Of a stretch of DNA of 64,000 nt, positions 28,999-38,055 are shown one piece after another. Made by a program: the position numbers and the translations under genes. Within the stretch, counting starts at the first letter, position 1. Every line of letters starts with the position of its first letter. A model generated the notes under the pieces. That model worked only from the letters and a program-made list of their open reading frames with translations, did no database searches and was not told the origin of the DNA. The stretch is from UBA3946 sp002385755. GTDB lineage: Bacteria; Bacillota_I; Bacilli_A; ML615J-28; CAG-698. Location: contig JBMNLX010000005.1 in NCBI GenBank assembly GCA_050953085.1, positions 454,268-518,267 on the forward strand, read 5' to 3'.

Positions 28999-30252
28999 AT
29001 GGCCAATAAACCGAAAAAGGCGAAAGTTTGTTCATTTTGCGGGTTGCCGGAATCCAAGGATCGTCATATCATCGAGGGAGACAACGCCTATATATGCGAT
29101 ACTTGCGTCGGCATTTGTTATCAAATGTTTGAACTAAATTCGATAACGGAAGCCAATTTGGTTCAGGCGGAAAAAAATGAATTTACTTTAGACCTGACAC
29201 CGCAGGAAATTCATAAACGGCTCGACGAATATATTATTGGCCAGGAGTACGCCAAAAAGATATTGTCGGTCGCCGTTTACAATCATTATAAACGGGTCCA
29301 AAACAATTTGTTCGAAGAAAGCGATGTGGAAATCGAGAAGAGCAACATCGTTCTTTTGGGCGCTACCGGCAGCGGGAAGACCCTGTTCGCCCGCACCCTG
29401 GCAAACATCTTGCAAGTCCCCTTCGCCATCGCGGACGCGACGACCTTGACCCAGGCCGGTTATGTCGGCGAGGATGTCGAGAATGTCCTATTGCGTTTGC
29501 TTCAGGCGGCCGATTATGATATCGAGCTAGCCCAAAGGGGAATCGTCTATATCGACGAGCTCGACAAACTCGGGCGGAAATCGGATAATCCGTCGATTAC
29601 TCGCGATGTTTCCGGCGAGGGCGTCCAGCAGGCGCTTTTGAAGATCTTGGAAGGAACGATCGCGAACGTTCCCCCGGGCGGCGGGAGAAAGCACCCGCAC
29701 CAGGAATTCATACCCTTCGACACCACGAACGTCCTCTTCATCTGCGGCGGGTCGTTCGAGGGAATCGACGAGACGGTCAAAGCCCGGATCGGCAAAAAAA
29801 CGATTGGCTTTCACGCCGAGAATAATGACGTCAAAGATCTTTCGGAAGTTTACGCGCTCGTTACCCATCAAGATTTACAAAAATACGGGCTTATCCCCGA
29901 ACTCGTCGGTCGCCTTCCGATTATCGCGTCGCTTGATATTCTTAAAGTCGACGATCTCGTGCGCATCCTGAAAGAGCCGAGGAACGCGATCATTAAGCAA
30001 TATCAAAAAATGCTCAGGATGGACGGCGTCCATTTGGAATTCGAGGAAGAGGCCTTGAACGAGATCGCGGCCAAGGCTTATAATCAAAAAACCGGGGCCC
30101 GGGGCCTGCGGGCGATAATTGAAAAAATTATGCTCGATGTCATGTATCGGGTTCCCCAGGAGAAAGATCTTTTCAAATGCATCATCACCAAAGATGTGGT
30201 AAGCGCGAACGCTGATGCGAAATTTATCCGTAAGCATACAAAAACGGCCTAG
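28999..30252 (+). CDS. clpX: ATP-dependent Clp protease ATPase subunit ClpX
   Basis: A 417-residue AAA+ unfoldase. The N-terminal zinc-binding domain has Cys11, Cys14, Cys33 and Cys36. Walker A is GATGSGKT (121-128), the pore loop GYVG (154-157) and Walker B GIVYIDELDK (181-190). The IGF loop (269-271) that docks on ClpP is present, so a ClpP partner is expected elsewhere. ClpX feeds tagged proteins, including tmRNA-tagged ones, to ClpP; ssrA is also in this window. Shine-Dalgarno GAGGTG. Confidence 0.97.
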   Translation: MANKPKKAKVCSFCGLPESKDRHIIEGDNAYICDTCVGICYQMFELNSITEANLVQAEKNEFTLDLTPQEIHKRLDEYIIGQEYAKKILSVAVYNHYKRVQNNLFEESDVEIEKSNIVLLGATGSGKTLFARTLANILQVPFAIADATTLTQAGYVGEDVENVLLRLLQAADYDIELAQRGIVYIDELDKLGRKSDNPSITRDVSGEGVQQALLKILEGTIANVPPGGGRKHPHQEFIPFDTTNVLFICGGSFEGIDETVKARIGKKTIGFHAENNDVKDLSEVYALVTHQDLQKYGLIPELVGRLPIIASLDILKVDDLVRILKEPRNAIIKQYQKMLRMDGVHLEFEEEALNEIAAKAYNQKTGARGLRAIIEKIMLDVMYRVPQEKDLFKCIITKDVVSANADAKFIRKHTKTA

Positions 30253-30268
30253 AATAAGGTGAGGTAGT

Positions 30269-31375
30269 ATGAAGATTACCCAGGATTACGTTAGCAGTCA
30301 GTACCATCAAGTATATTTTGTTTTCTCCAAAAACGAAATAAACAAAATCTTTGATGAGGTTGCCGAGAATAATGATTTAGTCGGAAAGAAAACGCAAAAA
30401 GCAAAAGCGCAATTGCTCGAGGCGGTGAAAGAAAAAATCGAGAACGAGATCGTCGAGGAAGAGTTAATCAAATTGGACGTTATTCCGATTAGCTTTCGGA
30501 AGCACCGTTACTTAACGCCCCTGGCTCGAAATCGCTCTCTTCTCTTAATCGCGCAATTCTGCGTTTTGCCTACTGATTTGCAATTGAAATTCCCTTCCAA
30601 AATTCCGAGCGGGATTTTCCACGTCCCGTACGAAAACGAGATGATTAAAGACTTCACGAAGCAGATTCTGCTTATGAATCATCAATACGATCTCCGGGAC
30701 GCGAATGTCGCCACCAAGAAAAGCTTGGTGAAATACGATCTTTATTACACCAAAGACGATTTCGTAATCAATGAAATCAAGGATCAGATCAATTCGTCCG
30801 ACGATTACGATAATCCCGACGAGTACTCGTTTATCAATTGCAAAGTCGGCGATACGGTGATTCTTGACGAGGACGACGGTATCGTCGTCAAGGCCAAGGT
30901 CAAAGAAATTAAGAACCGCGTTGTCCGCCGTTTAAGCAACGAGATCGTCGAGAACTTGAATTTTCTCGGCTGTAAAACCGTGACCGAATTCCGGCAAAAA
31001 ATCAAAGACATCTTTTCCTTCTCCACGACCGTCGTCATGCTGCTTAACTACCTGGCTGATTTTGTTCTCCACAACGGCGGGTTTGAGATTGACCGGGTCG
31101 TTATCGATCACTTCGTTAATAAGAATTTGACGGAAAACGAGATTAAGAGGGAATTAGTCAAGGAATATATAATTTGGATAATTAATTACAATTATTCCGA
31201 TGATAATAACGTATTATATATGGATAAGATTATCGAGGAATACGAGTTCGAAAAAATCTTATTTAACAGCCCGCACCGCGTCGACCGCTACCAGGAATTC
31301 GTCAGGCGGCGGATTTTCGAGGTCAGGGTGTTGGAATATTGTTTGGAGCAGAAAATACTGGATATAAAAATATAA
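30269..31375 (+). CDS. Diverged trigger-factor-like protein between clpX and lon
   Basis: A 368-residue soluble protein. By eye it resembles the neighbouring trigger factor in two places. The N-terminus (VYFVFSKNEINKIFDEV) parallels VGLTVEFTPEEFEKYYEEE. Residues 207-248 (VVKAKVKEIKNRVVRRLSNE) parallel the end of the isomerase domain (FKLKLHEVKKRVLPELNDE). The ribosome-docking GFRxGxxP motif is missing and the isomerase region is strongly reduced. It probably arose by duplication of tig and then lost ribosome binding. It takes the place of lonB in the Bacillus order. ATG 30269 follows AAGGTGAGG and lies 16 bases after clpX, so one operon. Could be a free chaperone or a protease adaptor; this is inference. 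Confidence 0.7.
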   Translation: MKITQDYVSSQYHQVYFVFSKNEINKIFDEVAENNDLVGKKTQKAKAQLLEAVKEKIENEIVEEELIKLDVIPISFRKHRYLTPLARNRSLLLIAQFCVLPTDLQLKFPSKIPSGIFHVPYENEMIKDFTKQILLMNHQYDLRDANVATKKSLVKYDLYYTKDDFVINEIKDQINSSDDYDNPDEYSFINCKVGDTVILDEDDGIVVKAKVKEIKNRVVRRLSNEIVENLNFLGCKTVTEFRQKIKDIFSFSTTVVMLLNYLADFVLHNGGFEIDRVVIDHFVNKNLTENEIKRELVKEYIIWIINYNYSDDNNVLYMDKIIEEYEFEKILFNSPHRVDRYQEFVRRRIFEVRVLEYCLEQKILDIKI

Positions 31376-31392
31376 ACCAAGGAGGTGAACTC

Positions 31393-33711
31393 ATGTTTTC
31401 CAATCATACCGTTGTATCAGCCGTTCTTCCGGCAATGGCCATCCGCGGAAGCGTGCCTTTGCCGAATAACGAAATACGGCTTGAGGTCGGACGGAAAGAA
31501 AGCATAGCCGCGCTAAAAGCGGCCGCCGCCAGCAAAAAGTATATCGTTTTGTTCGTGCAAAACGATCAAAACGTCGACAAGCCCGGCATCAACGACATCA
31601 ATCATACCGGCGTCGTCGCGAAAATCATTTACAATATGGTTGGACAGACTTTCCATAAAGTAAAATTGCTGGGCATCGTCCGATGCAAACTGCTGGAATT
31701 CGTCGATACCGAGCCGTTTTGGAACGCGAGCATCGTCACGGTTCCGATTGTCAATGATGATATGGATAAAGAGTTGGCCTACGTCAGATTGTTGATTGAG
31801 GAATTACAGAGCGATTCGTATAAAATATTCGAGGGTTTCCCGGAACTGGCAAACGTCATTTCCAAGGGGGTTACCGCCGACAAACTTACCGATGTCCTGG
31901 CGTATAATCTTCCGCTTGACGTGCATTCGAAGTTGAAGTATCTCACCACCCCGAACGTCGGGCAACGATTGCGTTATATGCTTGAAGACTTGAAACGGGA
32001 AAAATACATCCGCGCCCTGGAGATGAACATTGAAAACGAGGTGCGCAAGTCGATAAGCGAAAGCCAAAAAGAATATTATTTGCGCGAGAAAATGAAAGTC
32101 ATCCAGGACGAACTCGGCGAGAAAGCGAAAAAGGAAACCGATATTGAGGAGTTGAGAAAGAAGATTCTCGCCGCGAAAATGCCGAAATCAATGGAGGAAA
32201 AAGCCCTCGCGGAACTAAACCGTTACGCTTCGCTCAGTGTCGCGAGCGGCGAGTCCGCGATCATCCGAACTTATCTTGATTTCGTCATCGCCTTGCCGTG
32301 GAGCAAGGAGTCAAAAGACACTAACGACATTAAAAAGGCTAAGGCGCAACTGGACCGCGATCATTACGGACTTGAGAACGTCAAGGAGAGAATTCTTGAG
32401 TATCTGGCCGTGCGCATCATGACGAAGAAAAACCCGCAGGCGATCCTTTGCTTTGTCGGGCCGCCGGGCGTCGGGAAAACATCCCTGGCGCGGTCGATCG
32501 CGGCCGCTCTTAACAAGCAGTTTGTCAAGCATTCGTTGGGCGGCGTTAAGGACGAGGCGGAAATCCGCGGCCATCGCCGGACTTACCTCGGGGCTCTCCC
32601 GGGACGCATTCTTCAAGGAATGAAGCGGGCCGGCGTCGCGAACCCGGTCTTCCTGCTCGACGAGATCGACAAACTCTCGAGCGATTACAAAGGCGACCCG
32701 GCGAGCGCTTTGCTTGAGGTTCTTGACAGCGAGCAGAATAAATATTTCAGCGACCATTATCTCGAGGAGCCTTACGACCTGTCCCGCGTCTTCTTTATCA
32801 CGACCGCCAATTATTTGGAAAACATCCCGCCCGCGCTTCGCGATCGCTTGGAAATCGTCGAACTTAGCAGCTATACCGAGTTTGAAAAATTTGAGATTGC
32901 GAAAAGGCATTTGATTAGCAAGCAACTCGTCAATCACGGGCTTGAAAATAAGCGTTTCGAGCTTGAGGACGAGGCGCTTTGGGAGGTCATCAGGAGATAT
33001 ACCAAAGAGGCCGGCGTCCGGGAATTGGAGCGCAATATCGGCACTTTGATTCGGCGGGCGATAAAGAAGATCTTAATGGATAAGGTTGATTGCGTAACAA
33101 TCACGAAGGACAATCTTTTCGAGTGGCTCGGGAAGCCCAAATACGACTACATGAAAATCGACACAGTGGACCAGGTCGGGGTCGTCACAGGTTTGGCGTA
33201 CACCCAATTCGGCGGCGACACGCTCCCGGTCGAGGTCACTTATTATAAAGGCGAAGGCAAACTGGTGCTCACCGGTAAGTTGGGAGAGGTAATGCGCGAA
33301 TCGGCCCAGGCCGCCTTAAGCTATGTAAAATCCAACGCTGAGAAATTCGGCATCAATCCCGATTTGTTTAAGACTAACGATATCCATATTCACGTCCCGG
33401 AAGGAGCGGTCCCGAAAGACGGTCCCTCCGCCGGCGTAACGATAGCGACGGCGATCATTTCCGCGTTTTCAAACCGTTTGGTGCGCCACTCGGTCGGGAT
33501 GACCGGCGAGATTACCTTGCGCGGTCGCGTTCTTCCGATCGGCGGAGTTCGCGAAAAAGCGATCGCGGCTCATCGCAGCGGATTAAACAAAATCCTGATC
33601 CCGAAGGAAAATCTTAAGGATTTGGATGACATTCCCGAAAGCGTCAGAGCGTCCTTGGAAATCGTTTCGGTAGAGACAATCGACGACGTTATCGGCAATG
33701 CTTTGCTTTAG
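31393..33711 (+). CDS. lon: ATP-dependent protease Lon (LonA)
   Basis: A 772-residue protein from ATG 31393, which has the perfect Shine-Dalgarno AAGGAGGTGA; an in-frame TTG 54 bases earlier is not preferred. N-terminal substrate-binding domain and coiled coil (about 1-300), AAA+ module with Walker A GPPGVGKT (356-363), and C-terminal protease domain with the Ser-Lys dyad Ser679 (GPSAG) and Lys722 (GVREKAIAAHR). It degrades misfolded and regulatory proteins in the cytoplasm. Length and motifs are normal, so the enzyme should be active. Confidence 0.97.
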   Translation: MFSNHTVVSAVLPAMAIRGSVPLPNNEIRLEVGRKESIAALKAAAASKKYIVLFVQNDQNVDKPGINDINHTGVVAKIIYNMVGQTFHKVKLLGIVRCKLLEFVDTEPFWNASIVTVPIVNDDMDKELAYVRLLIEELQSDSYKIFEGFPELANVISKGVTADKLTDVLAYNLPLDVHSKLKYLTTPNVGQRLRYMLEDLKREKYIRALEMNIENEVRKSISESQKEYYLREKMKVIQDELGEKAKKETDIEELRKKILAAKMPKSMEEKALAELNRYASLSVASGESAIIRTYLDFVIALPWSKESKDTNDIKKAKAQLDRDHYGLENVKERILEYLAVRIMTKKNPQAILCFVGPPGVGKTSLARSIAAALNKQFVKHSLGGVKDEAEIRGHRRTYLGALPGRILQGMKRAGVANPVFLLDEIDKLSSDYKGDPASALLEVLDSEQNKYFSDHYLEEPYDLSRVFFITTANYLENIPPALRDRLEIVELSSYTEFEKFEIAKRHLISKQLVNHGLENKRFELEDEALWEVIRRYTKEAGVRELERNIGTLIRRAIKKILMDKVDCVTITKDNLFEWLGKPKYDYMKIDTVDQVGVVTGLAYTQFGGDTLPVEVTYYKGEGKLVLTGKLGEVMRESAQAALSYVKSNAEKFGINPDLFKTNDIHIHVPEGAVPKDGPSAGVTIATAIISAFSNRLVRHSVGMTGEITLRGRVLPIGGVREKAIAAHRSGLNKILIPKENLKDLDDIPESVRASLEIVSVETIDDVIGNALL

Positions 33712-33720
33712 GAAATAACC

Positions 33721-33750
33721 ATGGCAGCCGGCATTCGCGCCGGCTGCCAT
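33721..33750 (+). other. Perfect 12-bp hairpin after lon, without a U-tract
   Basis: ATGGCAGCCGGC (33721-33732) is exactly complementary to GCCGGCTGCCAT (33739-33750), with a 6-base loop. It starts 9 bases after the lon stop but is followed by AATAATGACGG rather than T residues. It may protect the lon mRNA 3' end, act as a weak bidirectional terminator, or lie in the leader of the next gene. Confidence 0.6.
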
Positions 33751-33788
33751 AATAATGACGGAGTGAAGATAAAAAAGGTAGTTTTATT

Positions 33789-34301
33789 TTGACGGCGCGC
33801 GGCGGGGCGAAGACTTTCGAAGGATCTGAGAAAATATTAAAAGAGCAAGGTTTTGAGGTTGCAGTGCTATCCGCCGGGGAATATTATGGCGTTGAAAACG
33901 TCAAGAAAATCACCGCGACCGAAGGATTGCGTTTCGCGTCCGTTTATTATTGCTCGTCGAGAAAAGACGCCGCCCTTTGCGAGGTTTTGTATAATATCTA
34001 TTTAGCTTATCTTTATAACAGCCACATGTACGGATTTAAAAACCTCGTCAGTTTGTATTATGGTTTGGAAACTGAGCTCGCCACTTATCCGGAGTATGAA
34101 AGCGAGATCGATTGGGATTTGCTTGAGGAAATCGGCTTTGAGTCCCCGGACGAAGTCTTCGGCGGTTCGGGTCGCTATTATGAGTTTCCCAATATTTATC
34201 TCCCTGCGTCTTATGGCGATTACCGCGCCGACGAGATGCGATATACCCCGCAATTATCAAAAAAGGCAAAAACATATATTTTGGCTTTAAGGAAATATTG
34301 A
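33789..34301 (+). CDS. Conserved hypothetical protein with uncertain start
   Basis: A 170-codon frame opening at TTG 33789 with only a weak AAGG upstream. The translated start (LTARGGAKTFEGSEKILKE) looks as if a preceding beta strand is missing. One extra T in the TTTT run 33787-33790 would join it to an upstream frame reading KKVVLF behind GGAGTGA (33760-33766). The rest is a compact alpha/beta protein with many Tyr residues and no recognised motif. Either a start on TTG, or a one-base error or lesion. Function unknown. Confidence 0.6.
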   Translation: MTARGGAKTFEGSEKILKEQGFEVAVLSAGEYYGVENVKKITATEGLRFASVYYCSSRKDAALCEVLYNIYLAYLYNSHMYGFKNLVSLYYGLETELATYPEYESEIDWDLLEEIGFESPDEVFGGSGRYYEFPNIYLPASYGDYRADEMRYTPQLSKKAKTYILALRKY

Positions 34302-34335
34302 TTTCGTGAAACCGGGAAAAAAATTAAATTAGTGT

Positions 34336-34364
34336 TTGCTTTTAATGTGAATTCATGGTATAAT
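34336..34364 (+). promoter_or_regulatory. Promoter of secG
   Basis: TTGCTT (34336-34341), 17-base spacer, TATAAT (34359-34364). Confidence 0.72.
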
Positions 34365-34416
34365 AATTAACGGCAATTAAGATGAATGGCCAGAGCCTGT
34401 TATTTTGGAGGATATT

Positions 34417-34656
34417 ATGCACGCTATAGATGTGTTACTGCTTATTGTATCATGCTTATTAATTACCATTATCGTATTACAAGAATCAAAAGAGGATGCC
34501 ATGAACGCATTTTCAGGCGAAAAATCCGATTTATTCGCTAACCGGAAACAAAGAGGGTTCGAAGTCTGGGTTAACTATATCACGGCCGGGCTTTCGATTG
34601 CGTTTATTGTTTTCGCTGTTCTTGCTGCGTTCTTTGTTGATCGGTTTCCCTTATAA
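34417..34656 (+). CDS. secG: Preprotein translocase subunit SecG
   Basis: A 79-residue protein with two membrane helices. It shows the SecG pattern IVLQESKEDAMNAFSG in the cytoplasmic loop between them. It stimulates SecYEG-mediated export. ATG 34417 is correct because TTGGAGG (34405-34411) is the ribosome binding site; an in-frame TTG lies inside that site and is not a start. The order secG-rnr-smpB-ssrA is the conserved Bacilli order, which supports this call for a poorly conserved short protein. Confidence 0.92.
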   Translation: MHAIDVLLLIVSCLLITIIVLQESKEDAMNAFSGEKSDLFANRKQRGFEVWVNYITAGLSIAFIVFAVLAAFFVDRFPL

Positions 34657-34670
34657 AAAGGGAGTAACTA

Positions 34671-34696
34671 ATAAGCCTGAAATCAGGCTTTTTTTA
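34671..34696 (+). terminator. Terminator or attenuator between secG and rnr
   Basis: AAGCCTG-aaat-CAGGCTT followed by T residues, only about 25 bases before rnr, which may therefore be partly read through. Confidence 0.82.
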
Positions 34697-34720
34697 ATCA
34701 GCGAAACTTAAGGAAGAAAT

Positions 34721-36847
34721 ATGAAAGAAAAACTATTAGAATTTTTTCATGCCAAGAATTATTGGCCGCGCTCGTTTGAAGAGATAATCTTTGAATTACG
34801 GCTTGAGGATCAAAGGCATGAAGTTAAAAAAGCGTTAAAAGAGCTGACGGCGTCCTACGAGATTGCCGTCAACAAAAAGGGAAAATATATATTGCCGGAA
34901 GATGCCGGCATTCATGTGGGCGCGATAAGCATAAAAAACTCCGAATACGGTTTTATAGGAAGCGCGTATTTTGATCGCGATTTTTACGTCTCGAAAGCTG
35001 ATTTCGGCGGCGCCTTGGATAAAGACGTGGTCGTGTTTCAAATCAAGCACAAGCTTTCGCCGATTCGGGGTATGAATCGGGAAGCCAAAGTTTTGGCGGT
35101 CAAGTCCCGGAATATGAAGTTTGTTGTCGGCGAGCTCGAGAAAAAGAAGAACGTTTTTTATATTCGTCTCGACCGTCAAGATGTGGATAATGTAAAAATT
35201 ATCAATCCCGATGATTATCAGGTCGGCGACATCGTCAAAGCGGAGATCGTTAGTTATAAACCTTTGGAAGCGAGCATCGTCGAGCGTATCGGGATTAAAA
35301 ACGATATCGGCGTCGATATTTTGACGATTGCGGCAGAGTTTGATTTTTCCGATCGCTTTCCCGAGGAAGTCGTTAAGGAACTTGACGGTTTGCCGAAAGA
35401 CGCGAGCGCCGAAGCGGCGCGGCGGAGAAGACCGTCTCTTGAGACGATAATAACCATTGACGGCGCCGACGCGAAGGATTTGGACGACGCCGTCGGGATC
35501 AAAAAACTCGCCAACGGCAATTATCTTTTGGGCGTGTATATCGCCGACGTTTCCTATTACGTGCGGGAAGGAAGCGCGATTGACCTCGAGGCCCGCCGCC
35601 GGGGGACGAGCGTATATCTCGTCAACCGCGTTATGCCGATGCTTCCGCCTCTTTTAAGCAATAATCTCTGTTCACTAAACCCGCAAACCGATAAACTTGT
35701 TATCGCCTGCGAGATGGAGATAACCGGCGAGGGCGAAGTCGTGAACAGCGACATTTTCCCCTCGGCTTTAACAACCAAATACCGGATGACATATGACGCC
35801 GTGAACGAGATTATCGCCGGGAACCCCGAGCAACGGGAAAAATACCGCGATTTATGCGACGATATTTTCCTAATGCTCGAGTTAAAAAACGTTCTGAACG
35901 CGATGCGCGAGCGTCGCGGCGCTTTGGATTTCGATGTCGACGAAGGCAAGGTCATCGTCGATAATTCCGGCCGTCCCCGCGACGTTGTTTTGGTTGAGCG
36001 GGGCGAGGGCGAAAGAATCATCGAGGAATTCATGCTCGCGGCCAACGAAACCGTCGCAAGCACCGTTTATTATCTCGAGCTTCCCTTTATCTATCGCATT
36101 CATGACGAGCCCGATTATGGAAAAATGGAGGCGTTCCGGAGTCTTGTTAACAATCTCGGCTACCGGTCATTTAAACGCCGGGTTAACGCCAAGCAGCTCC
36201 AACAGTTCTTATCGACTCTTCGCGATGAAGATTCTTATTTGAAAGTGCTGCTTTTGCGCGCGATGGCGAAAGCCGTCTACTCCGAAAAGAATAACGGTCA
36301 CTTTGGTTTGGGCAGCCGTTGTTACACTCATTTTACCGCCCCGATTCGCCGTTACCCCGATTTGCTCGTTCACCGGTTGTTAAGAAAATACTTGTTTGAT
36401 CAGGATATTAACAGGGATGAGTGGGCGAGATTAACGGAAGAAATCAGCGGAATCGCCGAGTATGCCTCGAAACGCGAACGGGAAGCCATGGAGTGCGAAT
36501 ACCGCGTCAACGACATGAAAAAAGCGGAATACATGGCCAATTTTCTGGGCGAGCGTTTCGAGGGAATCGTCTCCTCGGTCACGCGATTCGGCTTGTTCGT
36601 GATGCTTCCCAATACCGTTGAAGGTTTCGTTCATATCAGCAATATCAAAGGTTATTACCAGTACGACGGCAACACGATGCGCTTGATTGGTCCCGGCGGG
36701 AATTATCACCTCGGACGAAAAGTTACGGTGGAGGTTGTCAAAGCCGATAAAAAAAGCCGTGAAATTGATTTTAAAATAGTGTATAATAGTAATAGGGTGA
36801 AGGGCAATGGCAAACGTCGTCGTTCGAAACAAAAAGGCCGCTCATGA
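34721..36847 (+). CDS. rnr: Ribonuclease R
   Basis: A 708-residue 3'-5' exoribonuclease of the RNB family. An N-terminal winged-helix region and cold-shock domains come first. The RNB catalytic domain has the metal-binding DAKDLDDAVGI motif near residue 250 and DVSYYVREGSAID after it. A C-terminal S1 domain (about 625-695) and a basic tail (GKRRRSKQKGR) complete it. It degrades structured RNA and works with SmpB-tmRNA in clearing stalled mRNAs. It overlaps smpB by 41 bases, implying coupled translation. Confidence 0.96.
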   Translation: MKEKLLEFFHAKNYWPRSFEEIIFELRLEDQRHEVKKALKELTASYEIAVNKKGKYILPEDAGIHVGAISIKNSEYGFIGSAYFDRDFYVSKADFGGALDKDVVVFQIKHKLSPIRGMNREAKVLAVKSRNMKFVVGELEKKKNVFYIRLDRQDVDNVKIINPDDYQVGDIVKAEIVSYKPLEASIVERIGIKNDIGVDILTIAAEFDFSDRFPEEVVKELDGLPKDASAEAARRRRPSLETIITIDGADAKDLDDAVGIKKLANGNYLLGVYIADVSYYVREGSAIDLEARRRGTSVYLVNRVMPMLPPLLSNNLCSLNPQTDKLVIACEMEITGEGEVVNSDIFPSALTTKYRMTYDAVNEIIAGNPEQREKYRDLCDDIFLMLELKNVLNAMRERRGALDFDVDEGKVIVDNSGRPRDVVLVERGEGERIIEEFMLAANETVASTVYYLELPFIYRIHDEPDYGKMEAFRSLVNNLGYRSFKRRVNAKQLQQFLSTLRDEDSYLKVLLLRAMAKAVYSEKNNGHFGLGSRCYTHFTAPIRRYPDLLVHRLLRKYLFDQDINRDEWARLTEEISGIAEYASKREREAMECEYRVNDMKKAEYMANFLGERFEGIVSSVTRFGLFVMLPNTVEGFVHISNIKGYYQYDGNTMRLIGPGGNYHLGRKVTVEVVKADKKSREIDFKIVYNSNRVKGNGKRRRSKQKGRS

Positions 36848-37262
36848 TTATTTTATCCTTGAAAAACTCGAATGCGGGATCGAACTGAGAGGCACCGAGA
36901 TTAAATCGATTCGCTCCGGCAAAGTATCTTTGCAGGACGCTTATTGCCGGATAAAAAACGGCGAGCTTTTTGTCATCAACATGCATATCGCCAAATACGA
37001 ACATGGGAATATTTTTAATCATGAGGAAAAACGCGACCGGAGGCTCCTCGCTCATAAAAGTGAAATCAGAAGGCTGGCGGGACGCCTCCAACAGGAAGGC
37101 CTCACCCTGATTCCCTTGACCTTGTACTTCGCGGGCGGTTTGGCGAAACTAGAGATCGCTTTGTGTCGCGGTAAAAAACTTTATGACAAACGGGAAGATT
37201 TGAGAAAAGAAGCGGTAAGAAAGGAAATCGAAAAAGCGCATAGACATAGGGATAGATATTGA
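36807..37262 (+). CDS. smpB: SsrA-binding protein SmpB
   Basis: A 151-residue tmRNA-binding protein with typical motifs: NKKAAHDYFILEKLECGIEL, the LRGTEIKSIRSGKVSLQDAY core and the positively charged C-terminal tail (KEIEKAHRHRDRY) that mimics an mRNA in the decoding site. It brings tmRNA to stalled ribosomes. The start lies inside rnr. Its RNA partner ssrA is 430 bases downstream. Confidence 0.97.
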   Translation: MANVVVRNKKAAHDYFILEKLECGIELRGTEIKSIRSGKVSLQDAYCRIKNGELFVINMHIAKYEHGNIFNHEEKRDRRLLAHKSEIRRLAGRLQQEGLTLIPLTLYFAGGLAKLEIALCRGKKLYDKREDLRKEAVRKEIEKAHRHRDRY

Positions 37263-37669
37263 TGAAATGCTTACGCTGCGGGAATGATATGCCCGATAAC
37301 ACCGCCACATGTGAAAACTGCGGTTTTAATATTGAAGAACATAAACTTTATGAGAAATACTTAAAACAACCGGCAGATCCCGAGGTGCCCGAGGATCAAA
37401 AATCGTCATTGGTTGATAACCCGGTATTGACTTTGTTATCCGGCGGTTTGTCGGTTTTCTTTTCTCTGCTCTTCATTTCCGCTTCCACCATCGTTATTCT
37501 CTATCTCGCGTTATTCATCTTGTTTGTTTTCTTCACCTTCTATCTTTCCTCCAAGCCCAGCAAGGTAAAACTCCGGCCTTTACGCAACGTGGGCGTCGTA
37601 TTTGCTTACTTCGCCTTGGGGCTTGTGATCTTTAAGTTTGTCTATCAATTATGGGGTTTATTGTTTTAA
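37262..37669 (+). CDS. Zinc-ribbon membrane protein of unknown function
   Basis: A 135-residue protein starting at ATG 37262, overlapping the smpB stop by one base (TGATG). The N-terminus is a zinc ribbon (CLRCGNDMPDNTATCENCGF, four Cys), followed by a polar linker and three hydrophobic segments (about 52-78, 79-97, 110-134). Such zinc-ribbon plus transmembrane proteins are common in Bacillota and mostly uncharacterised. It shares the smpB transcript. Confidence 0.8.
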   Translation: MKCLRCGNDMPDNTATCENCGFNIEEHKLYEKYLKQPADPEVPEDQKSSLVDNPVLTLLSGGLSVFFSLLFISASTIVILYLALFILFVFFTFYLSSKPSKVKLRPLRNVGVVFAYFALGLVIFKFVYQLWGLLF

Positions 37670-37684
37670 AATAAATCATATAAT
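37657..37684 (+). promoter_or_regulatory. Promoter of ssrA
   Basis: TATAAT (37679-37684) lies exactly 7 bases before the mature tmRNA 5' end. The best -35 candidate is TTTATT (37657-37662) with a 16-base spacer. Confidence 0.5.
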
Positions 37685-37690
37685 AAATAT

Positions 37691-38043
37691 GGGATAGTAA
37701 AGGATTCGACAGGCTATAGGAGATTATGATTGCATGCTATGGTAGCGCATATAAAAACGCCGAGGTTTTAATTAACCGCAAACGAAAATTACGCATACGC
37801 TGCTTAATTAGATAAATAAGCGGCGCCCGTTATAAAATGCCTCTCAAGTTTTATAAACGGGCTCAGTATTGAGGGTTGAATTAAAAATGAATCCCGGTTT
37901 TTAATTCGAGATTCAGGGATTAGTCAGGCAGACCGTTTGTTTGTTGTCGGGATGTCGGGCGAAATCTAAACAACAAACTAAGCATGTAGACGTTGTAATC
38001 GAATGTAGTTTGGACGCGGGTTCGATTCCCGCCTATTCCACCA
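37691..38043 (+). ncRNA. ssrA: Transfer-messenger RNA (tmRNA)
   Basis: 353 bases. The tRNA-like ends pair (GGGATAG with CTATTCC), GGATTCGAC follows the 5' end, and the T loop GGTTCGATTCC and encoded CCA close the molecule. The resume codon is GCA at 37778. The tag frame reads A-N-E-N-Y-A-Y-A-A and stops at TAA (37805-37807), a short nine-codon tag with a protease-type hydrophobic-Ala-Ala end. With SmpB it frees stalled ribosomes and marks the product for ClpXP, whose ClpX is encoded nearby. Confidence 0.95.
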
Positions 38044-38055
38044 TATAGAAAGCAT

